Source: Marinifilum breve
GTDB lineage: Bacteria; Bacteroidota; Bacteroidia; Bacteroidales; Marinifilaceae
NCBI RefSeq assembly: GCF_003202155.1
Contig: NZ_QFLI01000007.1
Span: 62,001 to 126,000 of the forward strand
DNA: 64,000 nucleotides
Direction: 5' to 3'
The notes under the pieces were generated by a model that was not told the DNA's origin, did not search any database, and saw only the letters and a list, made by a program, of their open reading frames with translations. The translations under genes and the position numbers were made by a program. Of the stretch, positions 45,340-53,969 are shown in pieces. The number at the start of each line of letters is the position of its first letter. Within the stretch, counting starts at the first letter, position 1.

Positions 45340-45411
45340 ATGTCTTTTAGTTTTTAATGTACGTCAATAGTTTGGTTTAAATTTGCGGGTTCCAATAGTT
45401 ATTGGAATTAT

Positions 45412-45645
45412 TCACGAATTATTTTTTCGATAATTACCATAAAACTTAGCAATTGATAAAGTGGAGCTTACCATTAAAAAGTATATAATCAAATGCTCTT
45501 TTCGCCAAATAAGCTCTGTAAACAAATCAGTAATTACCATCACAAGTAGTATCATTGATAAAATCCATAATCCTGTAAACAATATCACTTGTTTTAATGA
45601 TGGTTTGTTAAAGAAATTGCCTTTCTTACTATTCATATCATTCAT
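45412..45645 (-). CDS. Small membrane protein of unknown function
   Basis: The 77-residue protein has a soluble N-terminus (MNDMNSKKGNFFNKPSLK), then two helices (QVILFTGLWILSMILLVMVITDLF and EHLIIYFLMVSSTLSIAKFYG) and a basic tail. An internal Met4 is an alternative start. It is the first of three consecutive membrane genes on this strand. No family recognised. Confidence 0.55.
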   Translation of the reverse strand: MNDMNSKKGNFFNKPSLKQVILFTGLWILSMILLVMVITDLFTELIWRKEHLIIYFLMVSSTLSIAKFYGNYRKNNS

Positions 45646-45760
45646 TTTAAGGTTTTATAATTCAAAGTCAATCATTTTGAGAAATCTTGAGAGCCTGCGA
45701 TTACAGAAAGATTCCTCTCGTGGTTCTGTTACGACAATACCGCACCAGAAATCTCTATGA

Positions 45761-47029
45761 TTATGGCGTATAAGGCAATGCTTTTACAGCGCTGGAATTT
45801 CTAATAAATATTAAGGCATCATACCCCTCAGAAAGTTTTCGCTTGCAATAGTTCAAATCGGAATTGTTATCTTTTACATATGCAGCTCCTGCCCTTCTAG
45901 ACCAGCTTGTACTATTAACTAATGCTGCAAGTTCTTCGGGTAGTTCTTTATTTTTAAGATTCAATACAAAGTTTTCATAAGGAGCACCTGCAAAAGTGCG
46001 ATCAATACAATCACTTTTAGGTACACCTGCATCGCAAGGGCAGACTTTCTTTTTTTCAAGATCATATGCGAAATATTCTCCAGTATAGAATCCAAAGCCA
46101 AACGTATAATAATGATCACCAAAGTAATCCTTTAAATGTGCGCCCATTGGCTTTTGCTTACTGTTATCAGAATGCTCAGCTATGTGTTGGTTGTGAGCCC
46201 AAACAATCACTTTCCTTCCTTCTTGCTCATGAATTCTCCTACAATTTTCGGCCATATACCTATCTCGTTTCCCTGAAAATGAAACCGTAATTTTACTTGT
46301 CCACAGAACATCCATACACTGCTCTAACACTCGGATGCTGAACTTCAAACGATCATTAGAAGAGTTGAGGGCAATCTCGTTCAAATGAGCAAGTAAGTGC
46401 TTCACCTCTTTTTTCTCATGCTTGCTCATTTTCTTTCTTATGTTGCAATTAATCAAATACTCCAGAGTCTTTTCTGTACCATCATCCAGTAGATTTGATT
46501 TTTTTAATTCGGAACGAATAAATTTGGAAGGACTGGAAGCCCATTGCATATCACATCCATAAACTTTTACTTTGTCGCTATCACTTCTATTTTCATTGAA
46601 TGATTTCATCCATAACAACATATCACGCACTTCCTGAGTTCTCCAAACACCCATCCAACTTCTTGACAAAACGGTTTCAACAGAAAGTTCGCTTTTTCCG
46701 GCTACAAACTCATTAACCAAATGCGTATTTGCATATCCATCTTCAATTACAAATACCCTAAAATCATGTTCTTCTACCAAATATTGAATCAATCGATGTT
46801 TGGTGGTAAAAAACTCCTTGGTTCCATGGGTAGCCTCTCCCAGTGCAATGATCTTTTTGTCCTGAACCAAATTGTCAATTGCAGACAGGTCAGAATTGTT
46901 CTCCCAATTTGCTTCAGTTGATAACAATTCCGAAACAAAAGGAGTGAATGTATCATCCCAGGTAATTTGTGATTTTGCTGTTGTTAGCAAACAAAAGTAT
47001 GTGATAAGGAAAATTAAAATTCTTCTCAT
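45761..47029 (-). CDS. Erythromycin esterase family protein, exported
   Basis: The 422-residue protein has a signal peptide (ILIFLITYFCLLTTAKS). Esterase-family motifs are all visible: IIALGEATHGTKEFFTTKHRL (the LGEATHG catalytic segment), VFVIEDGYANTHLVNEFV, VKVYGCDMQWA and VIVWAHNQHIAEHS. Characterised members such as EreA/EreB open the macrolactone of erythromycin, but most homologues in Bacteroidota act on unknown esters or glycolipids, and resistance should not be assumed. Monocistronic, followed by a short diverged dispersed repeat at about 45663-45760. Confidence 0.85.
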   Translation of the reverse strand: MRRILIFLITYFCLLTTAKSQITWDDTFTPFVSELLSTEANWENNSDLSAIDNLVQDKKIIALGEATHGTKEFFTTKHRLIQYLVEEHDFRVFVIEDGYANTHLVNEFVAGKSELSVETVLSRSWMGVWRTQEVRDMLLWMKSFNENRSDSDKVKVYGCDMQWASSPSKFIRSELKKSNLLDDGTEKTLEYLINCNIRKKMSKHEKKEVKHLLAHLNEIALNSSNDRLKFSIRVLEQCMDVLWTSKITVSFSGKRDRYMAENCRRIHEQEGRKVIVWAHNQHIAEHSDNSKQKPMGAHLKDYFGDHYYTFGFGFYTGEYFAYDLEKKKVCPCDAGVPKSDCIDRTFAGAPYENFVLNLKNKELPEELAALVNSTSWSRRAGAAYVKDNNSDLNYCKRKLSEGYDALIFIRNSSAVKALPYTP

Positions 47030-47143
47030 TTCTATATTGGTTTAATCTACTTATTACCCCTTAACTTGCATATAAATACAAGTAGTTATATTTATTATTA
47101 TACTCTTTGAATTCCCCGCCTTCTCCCGCACAAAATGAAGTTC

Positions 47144-47236
47144 GATAAAATCAATCCATTCCTGCTAGTTTATTGCATTACTACTTGAAAGGATTCGAGC
47201 GGCATCTATCGGCTTAGTAATGAATAGCTATCGAAT
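47144..47236. repeat. Diverged dispersed repeat
   Basis: ATAAAATCAATCCATTCCTG and GAAAGGATTCGAGCGGCATC resemble ATAAAATCAATCCACAATACC and GAAAGGATTCGTGCGGTAG near 50177-50216. A self-complementary feature near its end (GCTATCGAATCGC) is weak. No gene is visible between 47030 and 47253. Confidence 0.5.
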
Positions 47237-47253
47237 CGCAAGCCATTAAATTA

Positions 47254-47805
47254 TTATAATAACTTATTGATTTCAACCAACAATGATTCTCCTTGTGAAG
47301 GTCTTGGAGCATCATAATTAACAATCACACCATTCTTATCAACTAGCATATACATTGGAAATCCCCAATGTAAATTTCCTTCATATTTATTCTCAAATTT
47401 ATATCTATAACCATCAACATAGCATTCATTTGACATTAGGATATGTGTTCCTTCTAAATTATTCTCGTGAATTAATTTTTCCCACAACTTCTCATTCTTT
47501 ATGTTTCTAACATTACTCTTTCTTGTATTATAATGTCTTGCGCATAAATATAAAAACTCAATGGAATCATTACGTACTTGCTTTTTAAGCTTAGCTGCAT
47601 ATTCAAATTCTTTAATGCAATGTACACACCCCGTAGACCATATGTCAACATATACTACTTTGTTCTTGAATTTTTCTAATTGAAGTATTTCATTAATACT
47701 TTGGTATTTATTTAAAGTATCATTAATAATTGTGTGATTCAAATTTTGAGAACTAACCTGATTTATACAATAAAACAGCAAAATTAAAGTGATAATTTGT
47801 TTCAT
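47254..47805 (-). CDS. Exported thioredoxin-like (TlpA-type) protein
   Basis: The 183-residue protein has a signal peptide (LILLFYCINQVSSQ). The thioredoxin-fold core shows VVYVDIWSTGCVHCIKEFEY, where Cys-Val-His-Cys is the redox centre, and the cis-proline segment WGFPMYMLVDKNG. It is likely to be periplasmic and to reduce or maintain disulfides of exported proteins. The middle segment (FLYLCARHYNTRKSNVRN) is unlike standard TlpA, so a specialised partner is possible. Monocistronic. Confidence 0.82.
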   Translation of the reverse strand: MKQIITLILLFYCINQVSSQNLNHTIINDTLNKYQSINEILQLEKFKNKVVYVDIWSTGCVHCIKEFEYAAKLKKQVRNDSIEFLYLCARHYNTRKSNVRNIKNEKLWEKLIHENNLEGTHILMSNECYVDGYRYKFENKYEGNLHWGFPMYMLVDKNGVIVNYDAPRPSQGESLLVEINKLL

Positions 47806-47908
47806 ATTAAGTATTTCGTTTTTTATATCTAACTTTTAAAGGTTTAGAATATTCTAACTAAAACATGAGGATTCCCCCAACTAATATCATTAAACCAAAA
47901 GCAAGTCC

Positions 47909-48844
47909 CTACTCCTTCACAAACTCCACAATTTCCTCTAACAGTCCAGTTTTCAATGGCAATTCGGGATTGTTATAGGTTTGAAAGTTCTTCATTCTAT
48001 CGGCTTCTGCTTCTTTCAAAACATGATTCATCCCTTCAACAATCAGTTTTTGGGCTTTAGGATTTGCTTTTGCCAAGGCCTCTACATCCTCTACCTTAAC
48101 TTGAATATCTGTGGTTCCCTGCACCAATAAAACAGGACAAGATATTTTTGTGATTTCCAGACTTGGATCATACTTCATCCAGGATATCATATAAGGCTGA
48201 ACACTTGCACGGAACAAGGCAGCCAAAAAGGGCGGAGTATCCTCAACCAATTCTCCTTTTTCCAATTTTGCCAGTATGGGTTCTGCCTGTTGCAGTACAA
48301 CTGGTGGCTGTGCCTGTAATTGCTTTCGGATGATATCGCCTGCCGTAAATCCCGGACCGGCAATAGAAATGTACTTGTCCACCTTCATATTCTGAACTGC
48401 AATCAGTCCAATTGTAGATCCTTCGCTATGCCCCAAAACAATCACCTCTGAAAACCTGCCATCCTTTTGCAATTTGGTAATCCACTCTTTCACATCATTT
48501 ACGTAATGCTCAAAACGCAAATCTGCCTCACTGATCATGGCTCCCTTACTTTCGCCAACTCCTCTTTTATCGAAACGCAAACTGGCAATGGAATTCTTAC
48601 AAAAGCCTTCTGCCAACATTTTCAAAGAATTGTTCTGCATCATGGCATTGTTCCCATTCCTGTCGGTTGGACCAGAACCTGAAATCATTAGTACCACAGG
48701 AAATTTTTGATCCCCTTCAGGCAAGAGCAAGCTGCCTTTAAGTTCTCCTGTTTGGGTTTGTAGGTTGTAAGCTTCTTCTTTTTGTTGTGCTGATAATTGC
48801 AATGCAAAGAGTATTGCCAGAGCGATGAATTGTAATTTTTTCAT
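47909..48844 (-). CDS. Secreted alpha/beta hydrolase
   Basis: The 311-residue protein has a signal peptide (LAILFALQLSAQ). It carries the hydrolase motifs SGSGPTDRNGNN (oxyanion), RFDKRGVGESKG, IVLGHSEGSTIGLIAV with nucleophile Ser in GHSEG, LLVQGTTDIQVKVEDVE (acid) and EGMNHVLKEA (His). It belongs to the dienelactone-hydrolase/YqiA-like subgroup. Substrate unknown. It lies about 30 bp after the aspartyl-protease lipoprotein gene and may be co-transcribed with it. Confidence 0.87.
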   Translation of the reverse strand: MKKLQFIALAILFALQLSAQQKEEAYNLQTQTGELKGSLLLPEGDQKFPVVLMISGSGPTDRNGNNAMMQNNSLKMLAEGFCKNSIASLRFDKRGVGESKGAMISEADLRFEHYVNDVKEWITKLQKDGRFSEVIVLGHSEGSTIGLIAVQNMKVDKYISIAGPGFTAGDIIRKQLQAQPPVVLQQAEPILAKLEKGELVEDTPPFLAALFRASVQPYMISWMKYDPSLEITKISCPVLLVQGTTDIQVKVEDVEALAKANPKAQKLIVEGMNHVLKEAEADRMKNFQTYNNPELPLKTGLLEEIVEFVKE

Positions 48845-48873
48845 TGGGTGTTATTTATTTTTGGGTTTTTGTA

Positions 48874-50118
48874 TTAATTCAAGAGCAATAAGCCCTCGCT
48901 AGTCTTTGTAATCACCGGCTTCAATTTAAACTTAAAGTCCATAATTTCATTCTTTCTTTTGATTTTAACATTCAGTTCGTCAATATCATCGAAGAAATAC
49001 CTTTGCCTTTCATAGTTTATATCCTTAACGCTTACACCATTTACCGAAAGGATTTTATCATCTATCATTAAGCCGCTTTTTTCAGCTTCCGAATTGGCAT
49101 AAAAACCTGTAACATTCCACGATTGCAAGCTTTGTCCTCTATCAACAAACGAAAAACCAAGTCTTGATGACACAAAAGCTTCGGTATATTTTTTATTTGG
49201 CTTTAAATACAAATCATTGTTTATAAAATCGATGATAACATGAAAACGATCATAGATATCATTCCCTAACAAACCAAGGTGTTTGCTCGAAGACATTGCT
49301 CCTGATTTATCAAGGCTAAAACTCATCAACACATCATCAAAAGCAAAATCCCCAATCATTAGTTTGCGTGCAAAAAAATCATAACTTGACGATTCACCTC
49401 CAACTCCCCCATACTTTGTATAGTATGCCACCTTATTTTTAATCTGATCTTGTAATTTAAATTTGTTCGCGACCTTACTGGTAAAGCTTACACTTCCTCC
49501 TGAACCAAAATCCACTAAATATTCTCCCGATACAGTAATTGAATCGTTTACCATTACTTGAAGAGGAACATAAAGACTATTTTTCTTCTTAGACAATTTA
49601 ATTTTCGACCATCCCTGTAAATTGACAGAATCGATACTTGAGTAGCATTTCATGTACTCATTTTCGTAGTTGATTTCTAAAACTGAATCGTAAAAATATT
49701 CCATACCCAAAATGCCATCCGCTATATCTCCTAATATTGGTTTGAGTTGAAGAATGGGTACAATTGATGTTTTATACAAATTACTGGCAAAAGTAAAGCT
49801 TACTGAATCTTTAATTACGACAACCGACTGTGGCTTGGTACCAGCTCCAGGTAACAAAGCATTAAAGGTTTCATTGTATTTAAAATTGTTGTTGGCATGG
49901 TAGGTACTGTCGTAATACAAATTGAAAGCTCCAGTGTCGAAAACATAATTGCCCTTTATGCTATCGGCCTCCCCCTTAATGTACAAATGTCCCTTGTAAA
50001 CTACGGGAAAAGCTCCTTTGGGCAGTTCCCATTTTTTCTCACTTTTTTTCTCGCTTGTTGTACAGGCCATCAACACTAAACAGCAGACAATTACAATGCT
50101 TTGTATTCTGTATTTCAT
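48874..50118 (-). CDS. Lipoprotein with retropepsin-like protease domain and PDZ
   Basis: The 414-residue protein has a lipoprotein signal (VIVCCLVLMACTTSE). Two aspartic-protease-like lobes follow: GNYVFDTGAFNLYYDSTY (DTG) and SGEYLVDFGSGGSVSFTS (DFGSG), with LLGNDIYDRFHVIIDF conserved as in retropepsin-like families. The C-terminal PDZ domain is about 330-410 (GLMIDDKILSVNGVSVKDI). This layout is known in Bacteroidota aspartyl-protease/PDZ lipoproteins, which are secreted or on the cell surface. Catalysis requires two aspartates and both are present. Probably in one operon with the hydrolase gene. Confidence 0.8.
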   Translation of the reverse strand: MKYRIQSIVIVCCLVLMACTTSEKKSEKKWELPKGAFPVVYKGHLYIKGEADSIKGNYVFDTGAFNLYYDSTYHANNNFKYNETFNALLPGAGTKPQSVVVIKDSVSFTFASNLYKTSIVPILQLKPILGDIADGILGMEYFYDSVLEINYENEYMKCYSSIDSVNLQGWSKIKLSKKKNSLYVPLQVMVNDSITVSGEYLVDFGSGGSVSFTSKVANKFKLQDQIKNKVAYYTKYGGVGGESSSYDFFARKLMIGDFAFDDVLMSFSLDKSGAMSSSKHLGLLGNDIYDRFHVIIDFINNDLYLKPNKKYTEAFVSSRLGFSFVDRGQSLQSWNVTGFYANSEAEKSGLMIDDKILSVNGVSVKDINYERQRYFFDDIDELNVKIKRKNEIMDFKFKLKPVITKTSEGLLLLN

Positions 50119-50169
50119 ATGTTTTTGTTTTATGATTCCTTAAGGTATCCCTACTGTCGTAGGAAACTT

Positions 50170-50378
50170 GGTTTTATAAAATCAATCCACAATACCACAC
50201 GAAAGGATTCGTGCGGTAGCGAGGGGTATTACCCAATGCTAGTGCGAGCTTGCAGCTCGTATTCTGCTTTAGCAGTAATTAATGAGAACCAAACAATCCC
50301 GCTTAAGTTTTCTTTACAAATGACTTATTTTGCTTGCGCAAAACACGAGCTACAAGCTCGCACTAGCGGGGTAGTTTT
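50170..50378. mobile_element. MITE-like element with long inverted ends beside the metalloprotease gene
   Basis: The left arm 50238-50260 (GCTAGTGCGAGCTTGC then AGCTCGT) pairs with 50345-50367, with 22 of 23 bases complementary. Between the arms lies A+T-rich non-coding DNA with a short GCTAAAGCAG-type hairpin. The element ends 11 bp from the metalloprotease stop codon. Its left flank (from about 50177) is a diverged repeat also seen at 47144. Confidence 0.6.
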
Positions 50379-51341
50379 TTATATTTTATTAAAAAAGTCA
50401 TTTATAGTAGTTACATCTTCATAGGTTTTAAGATATTCATCTGCAATGTCTTTTCCCCAATGATTTTCTACAATATTCATAATTCGATTAATTGCACCAG
50501 GGTGTTTTTTCCCTTGATTTGGATTAATCATAGCCATAGTATCAAATAGTATTATAATAAACGGAAGAATATATTTACTATTAATATTATACTTATGCTT
50601 TGCTACTCTTGATACTAAATCAAACGCATATAAATCAGCATTAAATTCTATTTGGTGATACTTATTTTCTTCTATAACTTCAGCTTCTGACGCTATTAAA
50701 TAGGTCAGATTTTCCTTATTCTCTAAGTCTTTATTGAGGAAATGACCAAGTTCATGGCATAGTACAAATAATTCCTGAAAATGAAGTGAAAACGCATGCT
50801 GAGCGGTACCTTCTGGTTTTAATTTTAGCATTGCTCCAACTGGAGCTTTATAATATTTGTAGTTATTAATCAATTCATTTGCCCAACTTTCATAGGTCTC
50901 ACTTGTAAAGTCCGACGTTTTGCCACGATTGCAAAACGAAACATTCTCTGGGTTTTCTCTTGCAACTGCTAATTTTCCATACTTGTGCAGTAACATTAGT
51001 AGCCCTTCGTTTATTACAATACAATAATTGTCTAAACCATCTTGACTTTTAGCGCAAAATGCATTCATCTTTGTATTATAAATTTTTCCAAATGCCACAT
51101 TTGTTAATGAATCTCGCTCTGTTGGAGTTAGAATTGATAGCACATCATTAAAAAGGTCTGTTACAAGATGATCGTCTTCTACTTTGTAATTTTTATACTT
51201 TTCTTTAATACTACTTTCAAAATTTTGAATTTCTACTCGCGTTAATTTTGAAAATTCATCACTCCTTACAGAACCTTCAATAACTGGTTCATACCTGAAA
51301 TGTATTTTAAGTCTTTCAAGAAAATCTTTAGGTGTAGTCAT
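50379..51341 (-). CDS. Zinc metalloprotease-like protein (HELGH), SEFIR-linked
   Basis: The 320-residue protein carries a gluzincin-type active site: His196-Glu197-Leu-Gly-His200 in LCHELGHFL and a downstream acidic motif Glu232-x-x-x-Asp236 in IEFNADLYAFDLV. The N-terminal 190 residues are helical, with a conserved CIVINEGLLMLLHKYGKL block, and have no recognised domain. HELGH..E/D spacing is used by ImmA/IrrE-type proteases that cleave repressors, but here the zincin is C-terminal and larger. It lies 155 bp downstream of the SEFIR gene on the same strand. It is likely part of a two-gene defence unit, perhaps switched on by proteolysis (inference). Confidence 0.7.
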   Translation of the reverse strand: MTTPKDFLERLKIHFRYEPVIEGSVRSDEFSKLTRVEIQNFESSIKEKYKNYKVEDDHLVTDLFNDVLSILTPTERDSLTNVAFGKIYNTKMNAFCAKSQDGLDNYCIVINEGLLMLLHKYGKLAVARENPENVSFCNRGKTSDFTSETYESWANELINNYKYYKAPVGAMLKLKPEGTAQHAFSLHFQELFVLCHELGHFLNKDLENKENLTYLIASEAEVIEENKYHQIEFNADLYAFDLVSRVAKHKYNINSKYILPFIIILFDTMAMINPNQGKKHPGAINRIMNIVENHWGKDIADEYLKTYEDVTTINDFFNKI

Positions 51342-51354
51342 ATTCGTTTTTTCA

Positions 51355-51499
51355 AAATTACAGCTAACGGTAAATTGTATGAGTAGTGGCTGATTGCGTG
51401 GTAGTTCCTGTCAAATCACTAAGATGTTTAAGCGGGTTACAGGCCTTGATATTTACCACATTACCTGCCATTACTTATACAAAATGTTGTGTGTAGTTA
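51355..51499 (-). repeat. Imperfect inverted repeat between SEFIR gene and metalloprotease gene
   Basis: GGTAAATTGTATGAGTAGTGG (about 51369-51389) is largely complementary to CCATTACTTATACAAAATG (about 51468-51486). The right flank is GTTGTGTGTAGTTA. It folds like the long imperfect palindromes of integron attC or Bacteroidota cassette sites, but consensus core boxes (RYYYAAC/GTTRRRY) are not exact. Confidence 0.45.
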
Positions 51500-53416
51500 T
51501 TTTAATGTAAATGGTTTAATCTCCTTTGGATCAATAACAGGAGTTTCAGAAGCCACATCACTGAAGATATATTCTTTTGAGTCTGTTAATTTTGAAAATA
51601 GAACCTTAAAGCTCGAATTTTCATCTTTCTGTAGATCCACAATATGCCTGGACGAGAATTCAATTGGTGCAATTCTAGAAATTGATTCGGTGTTTATGTT
51701 TTCAAATGAAGCTAAAACATATTTATTCTCATTTTTCACAATGTCTTTAATTATGTAGCTATACTCTTTACCAACTCCGCCTTCAAAATTTTCAGCTTTC
51801 TGTTTATATACGTCAGAAAGCAGGACAATTACCTTATCATACTTCAATATTCCTTCGTGCATAAGTTTATTAAAATCTTTAGCAGATTCCTCTTGCATCA
51901 GCTTTATATCTAAATCAGCTATAAATCCTTTCTTTCTTAAAAAGTCTGCAAAGGAAATTACTTTTTCTTTATATATTTCATTATCCCAGCTATAGGAAAT
52001 AAAAACACTTGTAGATTTTGTTGGTTTTTCTTTTGATTCTTTTGATAACTTCATCTCTACTATCTTTCTATTGCTTTTTGTCTCAATTGATACAAATTCA
52101 TTATTTTCTGAAATGCATTTATATATGGATGCTTTTGGATAACCATATTTCCGGTGTAGTGTATTTTTAATTACATTTAAATTTATTTGAGCTAAGTTGT
52201 TTTCATTAAACATATTTGCAATCTGCTGCTTAATTTGGTCTTTAACCATATTTTCTCTTTCTGCCCGTTGAGTCTTTTTCTTGTTTGCAAGTTGCTTCTT
52301 GTATAATGTTTTCCATTCAGTTAAGATATATTTACCATCCTTTAGTTGGGTATAATCCTTATTGTATAAATAAGAGTGTATTGATTTTGCAGGAATAAAA
52401 GGTCGCTCCTTCCTAATATTATTAACTATGAAATCACGTTCAAGCGGTTTATTGTGAATCGTTAAAGTATTTGTAATTAATTCAAAAATTGAAAGATTTT
52501 CTTCTCCCCATTCTTCTAAAGTCCAAACTCCAGATTTTCCAAGTGGAATTAATTTCTTGTCTCCATTCATTTGAGAGTTAAGACTGACCTTTGAAATTCT
52601 TTTTCTTGGTGTTTTAATAAGTTTATGATTAATTTCTTTTAGAATTTCGGACAAAGTCATTTTATCCCCTTTAGCAAATAGAATTCTATAAGCCATATCG
52701 TTGGCAGCTGAAAGTTTATGGAAAATTATTTGATAATATTTAATTCCTCTGATATCAATAGATTCAATTTCATTTAATGAATTACAAGCCAATTGAATTA
52801 ATTCGTTACTCGCATTTTTAAGTTTACTTTTGACAGATATGATCAAATCATCCTCTTCTATGGGAATTACATTTGCTTCAACTTCAATATAAGTTGCATA
52901 TGCAATATCCATAAAGTTCTTAATGTCTACACTTTCATCTGTAAAAATAAAAGTGTTATCAGTTAAATAATGCGTTATTGGAGTTCGTACAGTAAAATTA
53001 TAAATATCAAATATCAAGTAAAACGGTCCAATATATTCATCAAAGTCAATATCATACTTTTCCTTGATTAATTTAGCAAAGTAGTCTATTGATAAAACCT
53101 TATTTTTCTTTACCTCTAATAATAGGGAATCTATTTCTTCCTTATTATAACCATACAATTCCTTTTGTTCTTCAGAGCTGAGAATTAAGCTTAAGTCCGA
53201 TAACATTGTAGCTTTCTTATTTCTAACTGTCTGATCTGTTACATCTAAGAGTAAAGATATTTCTCTAACTGTTCTTATTTTTCCTTTAAAACCATATAGT
53301 AATTTTAATATTTCAGACTGTAACTTGTCCCTCTTAGCTGCTGCCTCAGTCTTATTTATCTCTAATGAAAGGAGTTGACAGTATTTGTTGATAAAATCAA
53401 TGAAATTTATAATCAT
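51497..53416 (-). CDS. Multi-winged-helix protein with C-terminal SEFIR domain (candidate bSEFIR-type defence effector)
   Basis: The 639-residue protein has an N-terminal HTH (about 45-75, VREISLLLDVTDQTVRNKKA) and a long helical middle. Two consecutive winged-helix-like units follow (about 250-303 and 305-372), each ending in a similar turn: GVWTLEEWG and GKYILTEWK. A coiled region about 375-405 precedes another HTH-like piece with ASIYKCISENN. Residues about 468-600 are SEFIR/TIR-like: SVFISYSWDNEIYKEKV, FADFLRKKGFIADLDIKLMQ, VIVLLSDVYKQKAE, GVGKEYSYIIKDI. Bacterial SEFIR proteins are known antiphage effectors thought to deplete NAD+. The putative catalytic Glu position is not secure. The sequence looks strikingly A+T-rich. 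Confidence 0.8.
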   Translation of the reverse strand: MIINFIDFINKYCQLLSLEINKTEAAAKRDKLQSEILKLLYGFKGKIRTVREISLLLDVTDQTVRNKKATMLSDLSLILSSEEQKELYGYNKEEIDSLLLEVKKNKVLSIDYFAKLIKEKYDIDFDEYIGPFYLIFDIYNFTVRTPITHYLTDNTFIFTDESVDIKNFMDIAYATYIEVEANVIPIEEDDLIISVKSKLKNASNELIQLACNSLNEIESIDIRGIKYYQIIFHKLSAANDMAYRILFAKGDKMTLSEILKEINHKLIKTPRKRISKVSLNSQMNGDKKLIPLGKSGVWTLEEWGEENLSIFELITNTLTIHNKPLERDFIVNNIRKERPFIPAKSIHSYLYNKDYTQLKDGKYILTEWKTLYKKQLANKKKTQRAERENMVKDQIKQQIANMFNENNLAQINLNVIKNTLHRKYGYPKASIYKCISENNEFVSIETKSNRKIVEMKLSKESKEKPTKSTSVFISYSWDNEIYKEKVISFADFLRKKGFIADLDIKLMQEESAKDFNKLMHEGILKYDKVIVLLSDVYKQKAENFEGGVGKEYSYIIKDIVKNENKYVLASFENINTESISRIAPIEFSSRHIVDLQKDENSSFKVLFSKLTDSKEYIFSDVASETPVIDPKEIKPFTLK

Positions 53417-53470
53417 TTAAATATTTCGTTTAAGGTTTCTATCTGGTTTTAATTACACACAACTTCTAAT

Positions 53471-53551
53471 ATGTGCACTGGTGCACATATTTTTCTTATA
53501 TTTTATCTTAAAGGTGCACAATACTGACCCATATGGTATGTATTGTGCACC
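53471..53551. promoter_or_regulatory. GTGCAC operator-like palindromes upstream of SEFIR gene
   Basis: Palindrome 1 is ATGTGCAC-TG-GTGCACAT (53471-53488). Palindrome 2 has 12-bp perfect arms, GGTGCACAATAC (53513-53524) and GTATTGTGCACC (53540-53551). Four GTGCAC cores lie within 81 bp, 55-135 bp upstream of the SEFIR start. Likely operator sites, perhaps for the HTH domain of the SEFIR protein itself. Confidence 0.55.
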
Positions 53552-53969
53552 TCATACAGATTACCCCGTTAAATTTATAAACAATTATCTTCAATCGAAA
53601 CATTTTACAGTAATAATTTTTAGGAGAAATAAACATCCTTTATTCCTGTGCTGATGTTTGTGGGTTTGTTGCACAAAAAAAGAGGGGGTCCAAAAAGTAA
53701 GTTCAATCGAATACAATGTCATGTTGAATGAAATGAAACATCTGTTCATCAAAGGGACAGATTCTTCGCTAAGTCAGAATGACAATACTATTGAACTTTT
53801 TGGACACCCTCTTCCTCTGCATGGAAGTATTAAAGGGCTATAGCACCAATTCTACGATATTTGATTTTTGGCCAACCACCTCATCTTTCATTACAAAAAA
53901 GAGGTAATACTCGCGGCTTTCGCTCTTTTCGGGATCGGTCTTTGGTCTGGCATCAAGTGTTGGAATGAA

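Noticed and set aside
45761-47029. Macrolide-resistance gene
   Set aside because: The erythromycin-esterase family is broad and sequence alone does not show macrolide hydrolysis.
51355-51499. Integron attC site
   Set aside because: Only an imperfect palindrome; R' and R'' core boxes are not exact and no integrase is visible, so it is reported as a finding only.
53658-53843. Open frame MWVCCTKK... near 53.7 kb
   Set aside because: It spans a dispersed intergenic repeat (core GTCATGTTGAATGAAATGAA) of a kind that yields chance frames such as MLNEMKHLF.
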